Source: Tethya wilhelma
Lineage: Eukaryota; Porifera; Demospongiae; Tethyida; Tethyidae
DNA: 64,000 nt
Direction of reading: 5' to 3'
Assembly: GCA_964030475.1 (NCBI GenBank)
Contig: CAXIPT010000005.1
Location: 3,829,779 to 3,893,778 of the forward strand
Shown: positions 46,951 through 59,261 of the stretch, piece by piece
How the letters are laid out: every line of letters starts with the position of its first letter
Numbering within the stretch: the first letter of the stretch is position 1
Program-made: the position numbers and the translations under genes
Notes under the pieces: generated by a model
What the model was told of the DNA's origin: nothing
The model's database searches: none
The model's input: the letters and a program-made list of their open reading frames with translations, nothing else

Positions 46951-49241
46951 TTAGTCTTGAATCCTGCGATAACTTCCATCAGTTGATATCACCTTGTAGT
47001 TGCAGTGTCTACAGTAACAAGATCCTGCCAGTGGAACAACTTTACTACCCTTAGCTCTGTTGACCAATGCACCAGTCACACAGTAGATACTCATTACCAG
47101 CAAGACCAGTACTATGCTGTGTTAGTGTATGTGTGATATTATGGTAACTGCTGTGTCATACTATTTCAGAGTTATAGTTAGTACATACCTAGCAGCAATA
47201 GCAATGCCAACAATGGCTCCTGGGCTGATGGTGCCTCCACGGATGCTGTCACTTCCACCACTGGCTGCTCTGGGTGTCAAGATGACCTTGAAGTTCTAGG
47301 GTGTACAGAATTAGTAGACATGAGTCATTATTTGTCAATATGGTACAAAAAGTACTACTGGATTATTAAAATATTTGGACAATGCATCGATATTACTGTG
47401 ACCAATGTCACCACTAGCTATAGTCAGATCATCTTGCATCATTCAGTGAAAGTGCAAAGAGTAATGAAACTTACATAAGTAATAGTCATATTGAGATTAT
47501 CACTCTTTTCTCCCAGAAATTCTATTGAACTTTTTCTGATTGAACTACTAATGGAAATCTGCAAAACAGCATTCCTGTTGTGGAATTGAGTGTGCGTATT
47601 CATTGTCATCAGTATATATTATGTGGATCAAAATAATGAGGTATCGTATAGCGGGAAATTTTAGTTGGTGCAAAATTTCGTATAAACACGCCAGAAAATT
47701 TTTTCGTAGTTTTAAATTTCGTATACGTGGCACGCACTCGTATAAAGTAAATGCGGAAGTTAAATTTTTGCAGTTTTAATTTTCGTATATTTGAATGGTA
47801 CGAAAAATATGAAAATTTCCACCATACGAAAATTTCCCGCTATACGGTATGAAGGGGTAAGTGTAACATCTGGACCATGGATTGCATTTGAATCCAGATA
47901 GGCCACATTTTTCTCTTCAAATTAAGAATAACAATTAAAACTACCGTGACACTTTTAACAAAGTGTACTACAGGTAAAGTGTCCCCACAAACTACACACT
48001 TCACTTTTAACACACCAAAATTTAATAGTGAATTAACAAAGTTATTCAACAGAGTAGTCAGATCAAAAGTCCATAATTTAGTTTCATTTAGTTCATGCAA
48101 CTTAGACCTTTAATCTACATGATTGTAATAGTATGTAGTTCTGAATATGGGCTCCAGTTGAGTCTGACAAACAGCACTGGTACAGTGTTACTTGACTGCA
48201 ATCTATACCAATACTCACCTGGTGTAATTGTTATATGCCAAGTCACCACTTTCATACATGACTGTGAAACTAGTCGGTGTGTCAATAATCCATGTGACAT
48301 CAGAACGACTACCGCAACTTGTTGACTGGATGCCAGTGGCATTTTGGTTGATCTGACATACCTATAATTGAGTACAAATAAAATACTGGGAATCACGATA
48401 TTGTATTACTATTGCCACCAGCTAAAAGTACAATGAAGTAAAAAATAACTAACAAGACTTACTGCTGAATCAGAAGTCGAGTCACCTGAAGAACCACAAA
48501 TAGAGATAGCTTCACAAGGTGATATGACATAGTAGAACTTTGAATTGTTGGTGTCATTTACAGATATTCTGCAGAGATATAATAATTAAGCAATTCATTG
48601 GAACACAGCAACTACTATATGCTCAGAATCCTACCAATATACTAGCTAGCTATTCATGACCTAGGAATCAGGATTACTATGTCTCATCAACTGGTTTAGT
48701 CTAAGGGTGGAGCTTGCTTGGTACACATGAAGCCTCTCAAATGACACATTTTCTTGAACATAAAATATAAGCTTAGAGAGAGGCCAAAGAGTGCAGGGGA
48801 AACTCAGAGTCTGGGAACAAACATGAGAGCTAGTAGTTTTTGTGGCTGCCAGCTATACAGCTGACTTGACTTACGGTATCTATTAAAATCTGAACATGAG
48901 AATATAGTATCTATGCTTCAACTCAAAAACTTAAAAGCCCCGCCCCATTACCATATACTTTACATAAACATAGGTACAGAATAATGGGATCTTACTGAGA
49001 TTTAGACTCAAGTTAAAATTAGTAGTGGCTAGGCATACATGGCCACAACCAGACATGGAAGACTAACACTTAGAAGTGGATCAACTCACGGATATGAGAA
49101 AGCACGTGAGAAATTTACTGAAAAGTCCTCTCCTAAGCATTCGCAGCCCGATGCACTCAGGCATACTTGCTGCTCCGTCAAACACTCATGATAAAGTAAT
49201 AGAAAGGCCCAGAAGAGAAGAAATAAACAAGTTTTGGACAT
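46951..49241 (-). CDS. MRH-domain type I membrane protein (mannose-6-phosphate-receptor/ATG27-like)
   Basis: Six exons (49090-49241, 48463-48568, 48219-48361, 47475-47544, 47189-47295, 46951-47116) give about 247 residues. A signal peptide (KTCLFLLFWAFLLLYHE) is followed by a cysteine-containing luminal domain with VCQINQNATG, TSCGSRSDVTWIID and FTVMYESGD, the pattern of MRH domains, in which the Gln of CQ contacts mannose. A membrane helix (PGAIVGIAIAASIVLVLLVM) and a short tail with CYCRHCNYKVISTDG follow. YKVI fits the YxxPhi sorting signal read by AP adaptors, so trafficking between Golgi, endosome and lysosome is a reasonable inference. Exon 4 keeps frame only with the acceptor TTAGTAG at 47545; a better-looking acceptor 14 bp upstream breaks frame. 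Head to head with PCCA. Confidence 0.75.
47642..47850. mobile_element. TA-flanked MITE in the MRH gene, CCGTATAGCGGG family
   Basis: Left end ATCGTATAGCGGGAAATTTT and right end GAAAATTTCCCGCTATACGG are inverted copies, with TA next to both ends. Interior repeats of TTTCGTATA. About 209 bp, no ORF. Confidence 0.85.
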
Positions 49242-49371
49242 GTTGCTGTTTTCTGCACAATCGATCACAGGCGAGCTTCGATCCAGGGAATTTCCCCCTA
49301 AAATAGGTAAATGCGCATGCTCAGTTCTAACTGAACCGACCTTTGAACTGCACTGTCTCTCAACAACCAAA
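49242..49371. promoter_or_regulatory. Bidirectional promoter of the MRH gene and PCCA
   Basis: Start codons are 130 bp apart on opposite strands. A GC-containing word AAATGCGCATGCTCAG (about 49308-49323) fits an NRF1-type palindrome core (GCGCATGC), a common sign of animal bidirectional and mitochondrial-gene promoters. Confidence 0.6.
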
Positions 49372-50586
49372 ATGTCAGCAACCTTTTTGCGGCTGACAGC
49401 AAGGCAAGGGAAGGCAGCATGGCTGCTGAACCTCTCACACAGAAAGTATACAACACCTTCTCAGCTCAAAGTAAGGTTTTGTTATGGTTGGGGTAGTGTG
49501 AGTCATGAAATTATGTGAAGATGATACCGTTGTTATATAAACACACATGCTGTAATTTTTGTACACCGTTTTCGGCACTAATCTCAATTCATTAAATGAT
49601 TAGAGTCCATGTCCTCTATCAGAACTGCTCAGCAGGTAGTTAACTTAGAGCCAACGAATATATCCGTAGGGTACTAGTGTGCAAACTGGTGCACGTGGCC
49701 TGGTGGCTTGTCCAACAATGACTCTAGCTGCTAACCCATGGATAGGCAGTTTGGGTCCCTCCAGTGTCACAGGGACTTGTTTCCCATTTTCTCCTTTGAG
49801 CTCTGCCTAGGCGTTGATTAGCTCTACCTGCCCTGAGTGAGGAGGTGAATTCCACAGGCATACCTTTTGGAGGGGATGTAAAGCTGTTGGTCCTTGGGAC
49901 CTTATTCGTTAGCCCTAGGCTATTTGTAGGCTTATATGCTGTCAGACTCTGCTGAATTGATGATCTCCCCAATTTAGAAGTGGGCATCTTATACTGCTGA
50001 CTGAACCAAGATGTGTAAGTGCTGTTGATCATAGCCAAATTGGGCAGATAACAATTAACATGACATTGTTGCCAACTGATACAAAATTTTAGCCCCTAAC
50101 GATGAACTGCTACCACTAGACTATAGTGATTGTACTCATTGTTCAAGGTATCCATTCTTTTTCTACAGACTTTTGATAAGATTTTAATTGCCAACAGAGG
50201 AGAGATTGCTTGCAGAGTAAGGGGAAGCTCCTGTAATAATGACAGTCCTTAACTACATATGTACTGTACATTCCAGGTGATGAAGACCTGTCGTGAGATG
50301 GGTATAAAGTCTGTGGCCATCTACAGCGATGCTGATTCCCAGGCAGTAAGTGAGCTGAAGTGAACTTTGTACTGGTTGTGTAATTAGAGGTCTTCCTTTC
50401 ACACATACAAGCACATTATATCATGCATGCACAATATAAGGGTTGTATGTCTTCAAGAGTATGTATGAGCCACTACCAGCCAATGGGTGAATACATTCTT
50501 CTTCATGATGATATTTGAAATTGTATTATACTCTATATTTAACTGATTCTTAGTAATTTCAATGAACACATTCTATATGTACACTG

Positions 50587-50620
<34 letters not shown>

Positions 50621-51546
50621 ACATGTAGCTTCACACACGTACAGCGGATGAAGCAGTGAGAGTGGGGCCTGCTATGACTACTGAGAGCTATCTCAACATG
50701 GAGGCTATCCTTCAAGCTATTGAGCAAACAGGAGCTCAGGCTGTGAGTGTTCCATGTTGTTGCTTGTTATGAGAGATTGCATGAGCTTCCTAGTCCACTT
50801 ATCTTGTTTTTAACTTGTTTCAATGGCCAGTCTCTCTCCTTCATTCTCAGGTTCATCCTGGCTATGGCTTTTTCTCTGAGAACAATGAATTTGCCAAAGC
50901 TCTTGAGGATCGAGGAGTGACCTTTATTGGTCCCAACACTCATGCCATTCACGTCATGGGTGATAAATTAGAGAGCAAGAGGACAGCCATGAATGCTAAG
51001 GTGAACATCATCCCTGGGTTTGATGGAATAGTGAAGGATGCTGAGGAGGCCATCAAACTAGCCAATGACATAGGTACAGCAATAGCAAATGTTAATTCAG
51101 GGTTCTCAAAGTACTGTAGATTGGGAAATTTTTGCTGCTATTTTGTATGGCAACCCTTACTGAATTTTCCACAAAGACCAAAATTTAACAGATGACGATT
51201 GAAAATTTCCCAATCTACAAAAGTCATAATTCTGAACCATACAGTAATAATATTATTGCACTTGATGTGTGCTAGGTTACCCTGTGATGCTGAAGGCTAG
51301 TGCTGGAGGTGGGGGGAAGGGAATGAGAATAGCCTGGAATGATGAGGAGACCAGACAGGGGTTCCACCTGGCAACAGAGGAGGCCAAGACCGCTGTGAAG
51401 GACGACAGGCTACTCATAGAGAGATACGTTGACAAGGCTAGGCACATTGAGATCCAAGTATGTTTGTACAAACTTGTGGTGTGTTTCATAGCAATAACTT
51501 TGGGAATACTCTATTGCAGGTATTGGGTGACAAGCATGGAAATGCT
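49372..51546 (+). CDS. PCCA: Propionyl-CoA carboxylase alpha subunit, N-terminal part only
   Basis: Seven exons (49372-49470, 50169-50216, 50277-50345, 50629-50742, 50851-51073, 51276-51457, 51520-51546) give about 253 residues of a protein normally near 700-730. PCCA is the biotin-carboxylating subunit of the mitochondrial enzyme that turns propionyl-CoA into methylmalonyl-CoA. Exon 1 encodes an Arg- and Ser-rich presequence ([17 protein letters not shown]). The biotin carboxylase N-domain follows ([49 protein letters not shown]). Then comes the start of the ATP-grasp domain ([18 protein letters not shown], the glycine loop, and [15 protein letters not shown]). A proper donor (GCT|GTAAGTTG) ends the last exon, but no further exon was found before 53.2 kb. 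The catalytic C-lobe, carboxyltransferase contacts and biotin-lysine domain are absent from the window. I favour rearrangement or misassembly over a functional truncation. Confidence 0.93.
49724..50038 (-). other. 105-codon open stretch in PCCA intron 1
   Basis: A minus-strand ORF, rich in Ser, Thr, Pro and Gln ([20 protein letters not shown]), is more regular than surrounding intron. It may be a transposon-derived fragment. I recognise no family, and the start codon is not supported. Confidence 0.25.
50588..50619 (+). repeat. (CA)n upstream of PCCA exon 4
   Basis: A CA run ends about 9 bp before the acceptor ACATGTAG|CTTCACACACG. The exon itself begins with a CA-rich word encoding LHTRT in place of the usual LHV-M, suggesting spread of the repeat into coding sequence. 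Confidence 0.75.
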
Positions 51547-53266
51547 GTAAGTTGAAGTGTACTGTACTGGTTATATAGAAATGGCATTGATGGCTAATAT
51601 GCATAATACTTTTGAATACAAACAAACAACTGATACTTGTCAATAAGAGCCTTCTAAAGCTACTCTCTTTCTAACAAGCCTAAATATCAGTCTGGTACGG
51701 TTTCCAAATTTAGTAAATAGCCAGTCTACTGGTAACTACTTAGTATTATACTGATAGTTTCCGTATAAAATGATACTCATACTGTAGTACTACCCATTCC
51801 TCTAATACACCACTTGTTTTTATGAGAATTACAATGTCATGGCAAGTTAGTGGACATACAAATTCAACATAATTATATCATACGTACGGTAGTACGTATA
51901 GTAGGAATGGGCCGACTGCCCCATAGACACAATACAAAATGTTTATCACCATAAAAATCTAGCAAGACAAAGTTAAGCCATCACACTTGCTCAGAAGCTC
52001 TTTTAGGCTGATTACCAACAGTATGTAAGGCCTAAAGCTTACAGAAACTTTCCAAAGCACTCGTAGCAAGCACTAGTCAAAAGTTACACCCACGCAATTT
52101 TTGTTCTCATTTACTTACTTACTTACTTCCTTCCTTCCTTCCTTACTTACTGACTTCTTGAACACGGTTTCCAGACAAACAGAAGAATTTGAGCTAGCTT
52201 TGACAACACAAAGTAACTTCTTTTCATCCGAACTAGGGTCTTTTACCCTCGTTTACTGCCTAAATGTGTTAAAACAAGAGCTAGAAAGCTTTGAAACTTC
52301 AGTATAAATTTGTGTACTTCATGTGTAGCCATTTTTCTAGTAGAGTTCAAAGGTCGTTGTCTCATCCACGTGGCATTTAATGCGCATGTGCATTAGCCAC
52401 ATAGTACTACTCAAGAAGTATTTTTGTAGAGACTAACCAGTCTTTGAGAGTCTCCTCATTGTAGTGTTGAAAAAAGTGAATGAACAAGTAGTAAAAATTT
52501 CAAAAAAATAAGCAGTGTAGGAATGGGCAGTGCTGTAAAAAGTATTGGAACAAGGAATGGTCTCAATTTCGGCACATGACTACTTCATTTTTTGTGCCCA
52601 ACACACATACATACATACATCAAACTTAGTCTAGTACAAAACTTGTATTATACTAACAAGCTCTTTATTATAAACAACTACTAGTTGGGTTTCGTTAGCG
52701 TAGAAGATAATATGGCACACAGTTCTAATTCACATCTCAAATTGACCTGAAGTTGAAGGAGCGGCATTTACACTAATAATTATAAGACTTCTGTGGAAAT
52801 AAGTACAAAGTGTAGCATTGCAGCTGGAAGCCATTACACTTTCGCATTTCTGAATTTTCCTCAGTGCAAAGGACAGACTTTGTATGGAAAACATTATGCA
52901 CAGTGTATCTAGACTGTTTATGATAATTACAGATTGTACTTTCTACGCAAGTTACCATAGACGCGTACTTGAGTAAAAACTACATTCATAATGAAATTGG
53001 AATTCCTGCCACATGCACTATCATTACATCATCAAATATACGCCTGCGGGCAGTGGAAGGAGTCATTGTTTCTCACCTGGTTTTAACGCCATCTTCTCCC
53101 AGGATAGGTACAAACTCAGATATCTGTAATGCATTACGAAGAGAAGAGAGGAAGAGACAGACGGAGTGGCTGCTGACAATTTGCTTTATAGCTCTCCTTG
53201 CATGCTTACGTGTAAATATTGTAGGTGAACATCAATTAGGAGTTAGTCATTAACTTGCATACGTAC
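51547..53266. other. 1.7-kb region between two truncated convergent genes
   Basis: No PCCA exon and no exon of the WD40 gene is detectable. It contains a CTTA/CTTC run at about 52112-52150, CATA repeats at about 52608, and the word CCATTCCT/AGGAATGGG three times in alternating orientation (51789, 51902, 52527), a hint of a foldback element of about 740 bp. No N is present. Confidence 0.5.
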
Positions 53267-53447
53267 ATTTTCTCCCAGTTTTGGTTCAAAGAAGGTCGGT
53301 ATGGGGGTCCCGGCTGCCAACCACAGCACTCTGGTTTGTGGGACATAGCACAGACCTGTGACCACCGTACTACATTGAATGGAGAGAATAGGTTTCCCGT
53401 CAGATGTCCAAATCTTGGCTCTTTCGTCAAATGATCCTGTGACCACC

Positions 53448-53495
<48 letters not shown>

Positions 53496-56400
53496 GAGAG
53501 CAAGCAATGATTGTTGCACTTATGTAAGGTTGTGTTTACTTTAGGCATCCTTACACAACAATACACAACAGTTCACAGCTACTACAGTTTACACAGTAAC
53601 TCAGACAATGTGGTGAATCAAAGCAACTGCAAGCTCCTTTCCAGACACATGTCACACCATGTCAACAAGCTAGCGTTGTCTGGACATGTGTGTAGAAACC
53701 ACCATCTAAACACATCTGCATGCTGTAGTGTGAGTCAGGTTGAATAACTAGGTCAGTGCATGTAAAAGTGCACTAATTATAAGTAAAAAAAAAATAGAAA
53801 CAAAAAACAAAAAAACACCCGAATATTCAACCTACAATTATTATATTACTAATTGCATTCATATAAAGATTATTTTTCTCCATGAATATTGTATGCATGT
53901 ACACACTTCAGGCAAGGTTCAATTGACCTAGCTAAAAACTATCTAGCTAGTTAAACTGCAAAAAACAGGTCAACCTATACATACTGCAACTCCAGCATTA
54001 TGGTTATGCAGCCTTACATAATAGCTTACACAGGGTTATGTAACTGCCCACTCAGGTGTACCATCAAAGCTACTATACAATTGTGGGTTAAAAGGTCACA
54101 GACAGAAGCACCCATTAGTTACCATAGTAACTCCATTGAATCTCATTTAGTTGTAAACATTTTTAATTGGGAAGCTCATTCCTGTGGGTGAACTGAGCAT
54201 GCTCAGTTCATCAACTATTACATAACAGTAGATAACTGTGCAAAAAAAAAAAGTTTAACAAGGTCAATGATGTGACCTCTGGTGTTACAAACAAACAGCC
54301 AGAGGACACACATGCCACACACACTCAACCTGGAAAGGTTAATGAGATCTGGCCACCTTTGGCCACATCCACCACACAAAGACACATGTACACAGGCTGC
54401 TATATACAGTGTATACTGCATATGTTAATGTGTGGTTGGGAAACAACAGTAAACCATATACTTGTACTCATTACACCTTGAACTTCTGGAGATTTGATCA
54501 AAGGATTAGGCCCATTCAACAAACCAAAGTTCAACTCTCCATTCAATAGACAATAGCTTCCTCAATAAAAGCCAAGAAACACACCAAGACTCATGAATTT
54601 AATACCACAGCACCCCACTGACCATGTACTGCTGTCTGCATCCTTGGCAACCAGCATGCACGTGATCCCAGCATTGTGAGCCGAGTGATTGATGTGGATT
54701 GGCTTCAGTGGCATCTCGCCAGGCATGGAGGATGCTTCGTGAACAATCAGCTTACTGTCGAAGCCAGCGCTGTAGACTTTGGAGCCCATGGCTGCAAGAC
54801 ACTTGACAAAACCGGTGTGACCTTCGATGACGATTTCTAAATACGTTTAGGATTGTGTGCATGTGTGAATTGAGTGTATGTATACTATTATTGTGGTCAT
54901 TGTGGTTGTTAGAATGTGTGTGATGGATATGCATTGAACCATTATAGTTGTAACACAATCTGACTCTGCTACACTAACACTCCAGGAAGGTTAGTTTTCA
55001 GGTCCCAGCCAATGTGACCCTATAACTGCCCCTCTTTAGTTTCCTGACCCCAGTCTCCACCTAGCAACCAAGCCCATACATGGTACACTTTGTAATACAG
55101 CTGCCATGCATGCTACTTTTAGGGTCATATTCCAAACACATGCATCATATTATATGTGTGCATGATTGATTGTACACATACAATATGTATATATGATGTC
55201 CATACAATGGCACCTTATATGACAGTACGTGTAGGCACTATAGGTATATAGGAATTTATGTTGCTCACAAAACAATGGTGTATGTACACATGCTTTCTGG
55301 ATCAGCAATCAGGCTATTATTGATGAGATTCATTGTTTACACCTACACATAACCACAATAATCCAGAATGGTCTAAACCAAATTATACACAGGGAAAATA
55401 GAAAAAGAATTTGAAGAAGGAACAAAAATTGATTTTTTAAAATCTCGACTGGCCGACTGTCTGTCTGGGGACTAATTACCACATTTACTTCATATTTCCT
55501 TACCATGGTTACAGCTATAAGATAACAATATTCTAATCACACTCCAATCATGGGATGCAACTTAAGAACAATTACTTTTGACAAATTTTTCGAATGCTGC
55601 GTACACTATCACTTCCATAAAGAGAGAAATTGAAGAGGTAATTAGAAAACAATTAAAATATCCTAAGCCTTTGTCCCAAAAGTTATTGGAAATAAATTAC
55701 ACGCAAGATTAGGCAACGTTGCATAATGTTACGCACCAATGCTTATGCATAGTTGGCTAATAACAAACTTTTCGTAACAATACAAAATGTCCAGAAGTAT
55801 CAGAAATATCATAAATATGGTGACTCGTGACTCTTGATGTGACGTCAATAATTCATTAATATTTGGTTCTCTTTGAAGTAGCCGCCAAATTACAATTTTG
55901 AACTTTTGTCTTGACCTCATTATACTCTGTATTGTGTACATTGTCACCCAACTGTTACATAACAGTTTTACTAAACCATGGTTACCGGCAGGCCATGGCA
56001 GGCCATGTCAACCGCAGTTGACACACTGGATACTTGGCAAATAAACAATTAAGAGTTCGTGGACTCAAGTTGTGGTGACAAAAAAAGGATTCAAAGTTTA
56101 TCATCGTAGAAGCATGGATGGATGGCACTGTATCAGAGCTAGCATGGTCTAGCTGCTATATATGCCTGACTCCTTTTGATTTGTGCTCAAGGCATGCATG
56201 CAAGACCTTGCTGTGTGCATGTTATGTTGGCAGCTAACAGCTGCATGCAATTACAATAAAGACTTTGTAAATCATCTACAGTTAGGCATACTAATCTAGC
56301 TACATTTCTACAACTAGCAACTCACAGTCTCATAAACATATACACAGTACTATGGTGAGTAATGGGAACAGTGTGCAGTGTAATAACTGTACTACTCATT

Positions 56401-59191
56401 TGGTATATTATTGTATACACATAAAATCTACAGTAGGTTAGTATCAGTTCGTAGAGTAAAGCGAGGTCAAAGGTCACCACTAGGTGCATGCAATACATGT
56501 GCTGGAAGATCATCCCATATTGGTTGGTCTATCTCACGCCCACAATCCATGCACGCTTCAAACCATTGTTTAGCGACAAAATAAACATTACCAATTAACC
56601 CAACAATACACAAGATAACAAGCTGATAGTGCATGCATGGCAACACAATACTGCCCGCATATAAAATAATACCACAACATACAATAATACCCAATAGTCC
56701 AGAGACCATAATATATAGTACTGTTTTCAAGGATGCATAAATACATGAATACTTGCATGAGAAACAGGGTTGAACTTGTAAGAAGGCCAGGGGGGCTTGT
56801 GTTGTGTATAAAGTGTCAAGGAGGACATTGAACTCTAGCAACTCTCAGGAATGCTTGGAGGGGAGTCTGTACTGTAAACAAGTTGAAGTGATAAAGGACA
56901 CAAAGTGTCCACAAATGAGGGGAAAAGGCAAAGGTATACCATAACAGGTTTGAAAAGCTTGTTTAGATCATGCAGACAAGAGCATTCGACTAGAATTTGA
57001 AAGACCTCAGTTAGAATCCCAGCTAGATCTCAAGATTTTTCCAATGAACTTTCATGTATTTTGTCAGGTGCAGCTTGTGTATCCAGAGAGGTCAAATTGC
57101 GTGGTATGCAATGGGCTGGCCCCAGGTTGAATGTCATTTGAAAGTTTCACAAACATTATATCCCACAATTGAAATGAAAAAATCATATACATAGCCAATT
57201 TAGGACAAAATCAACACACAAACAACTAACACTCAACAATTATTGTAAACAATAGCCACATGCTGCAAATAGGTACTCGAGCAATCTATGTGCAGCAATG
57301 TATATGCATACTATAATAGCATACAAGTATATAACTTTCCCATATATACATAAAGTACGTACAATGCATACTCAGTACAGAAATAGGTGCAGAGATCGTC
57401 TTACCTTGTCTAGAGAGGAGTGGGAGTCCATTGGCAGCAAACTTGTCTGCAAGGGATCAATCAAGAGGAAGAGATTAAGTCCTTTCATGTCACAAGAAAC
57501 AATACTCTCAATGGAAGATACAATTATTGACAGTACACATACAGTGTGTTGCTAGGGGCGAAACAAAGCCCGATACCCTAATATGAACATGTCAAACACA
57601 CCACACTCAGAGGGAGGAAGTGATTAGTTTCAGTTAGCACAATACTAATGGATGACAGGAAGTTGAATGAGCAAGCAGCTCCATAACGGGAGATTCTGGT
57701 CAACTCGATGCATGCATTGATAACATAGTATTATATGCATGCATTATAATATCAGATCATGCATTTCAAGAGAAGAATAAGCCAATTGAAATGAGGCTAA
57801 TCAACCTCTCAAGGTCTAATATGTTAATGAACACTCCACTATATTGTATGCTTAATTGCTTCACTGGCTCGATCTCTCTCCCACTAACTTATATTAATTA
57901 CCGAAAAATAAAAAAGGAGAGGGCCTGGATGATGTAACCTTTAAGGAATTATTGTACGTATGGTGGAGAAACCATTTAAACTCTCTCTCACCGTCTCGCT
58001 AGAGGCTTCGTCGTTCATTTTACTACATTTATCAGAGTCTCTCCCTTTCCACTATTTCATAGAGTGAGGAGAGAGTCTGGGAATAAGGCTATTACTAGTA
58101 TAGCATCAATAATTAACTTTTGTTAAGAGAAAAGTTGCACATGTGTGTATGCATGTGTGTGCTACGTGTGCAAGTGTGTGCGTGTGTGTGTGCATATAAT
58201 TGCCTTACTGAATGCATAATTCACGACAAACGGTCACACTTCAAGACAATTTGGCAACAACACTCATCTCCATGGTTTCATTTCAAAGGACAGCACTCAC
58301 TACGCTGTCAGCCACAACCTTCAAAGCACACAACTACCGCTGTACATTATATCAGAGTAGCTTGCGGTGTTAAAAGCATATTTTTCGACAATAAATCATC
58401 CATGTTAACTACAGCGTGTGAAAAATGCACATGTTCTTGTATGCCATACATGTAACTATAGCGACTGTACAATGATACAATAATATGTAGCTACCATAGG
58501 AACCTTATACATGTGGGAGAGCTGACTTGTGGAGAGAGAAAATTTCGATTGAAATGCATAAAACATGCAATTTCTCAGTCAATCTGTTAGCTATTAGCGG
58601 AAGGTAGCTAAATACATGCATGTACATATTACACTTGATAATTAAGGCTATTTGCATGCATATCTGAATAATAATCATACTACACACCCTTAATTCTTAG
58701 ATGACGATCTGAGGGCCGATTCTCCCCCACACTATGAAGTGCATAATAGCCTATAGCCAGTGCACAGGCATGATCCATCATCATTATATAACACCCATTC
58801 AAGGCTCAGCATGTAAGATCATCTAGGCTTAGGTTATCAGAATGAGAGAGGCAAAAATGGCCAAATCAAGGATTGTATTCCAAAGCCACATTCAAGAGAC
58901 ACCTGCTGTTTTTCCTACAGCACCATGACAATGAGACCCAGTGAGGAATGACCCAAGACGTACATATTTTAAACCACTCAAACCATCTGGTTAATTGATA
59001 AGCATGAAACAATAATGTACCAGTTTGATTATGGGATGTAATACAGGGTGTATGCATAAGTATATTATTGTCTTACCAGTCAGATTCAACATTCCTATTG
59101 CTGCATCTCTGCCACAAATGAGTTGGTCTTTCCTTGGGTTCCATAGCAACGAATATACACCTGTGGGGAGCTGTAAAAGAGAGTGTGTGCA

Positions 59192-59261
<70 letters not shown>

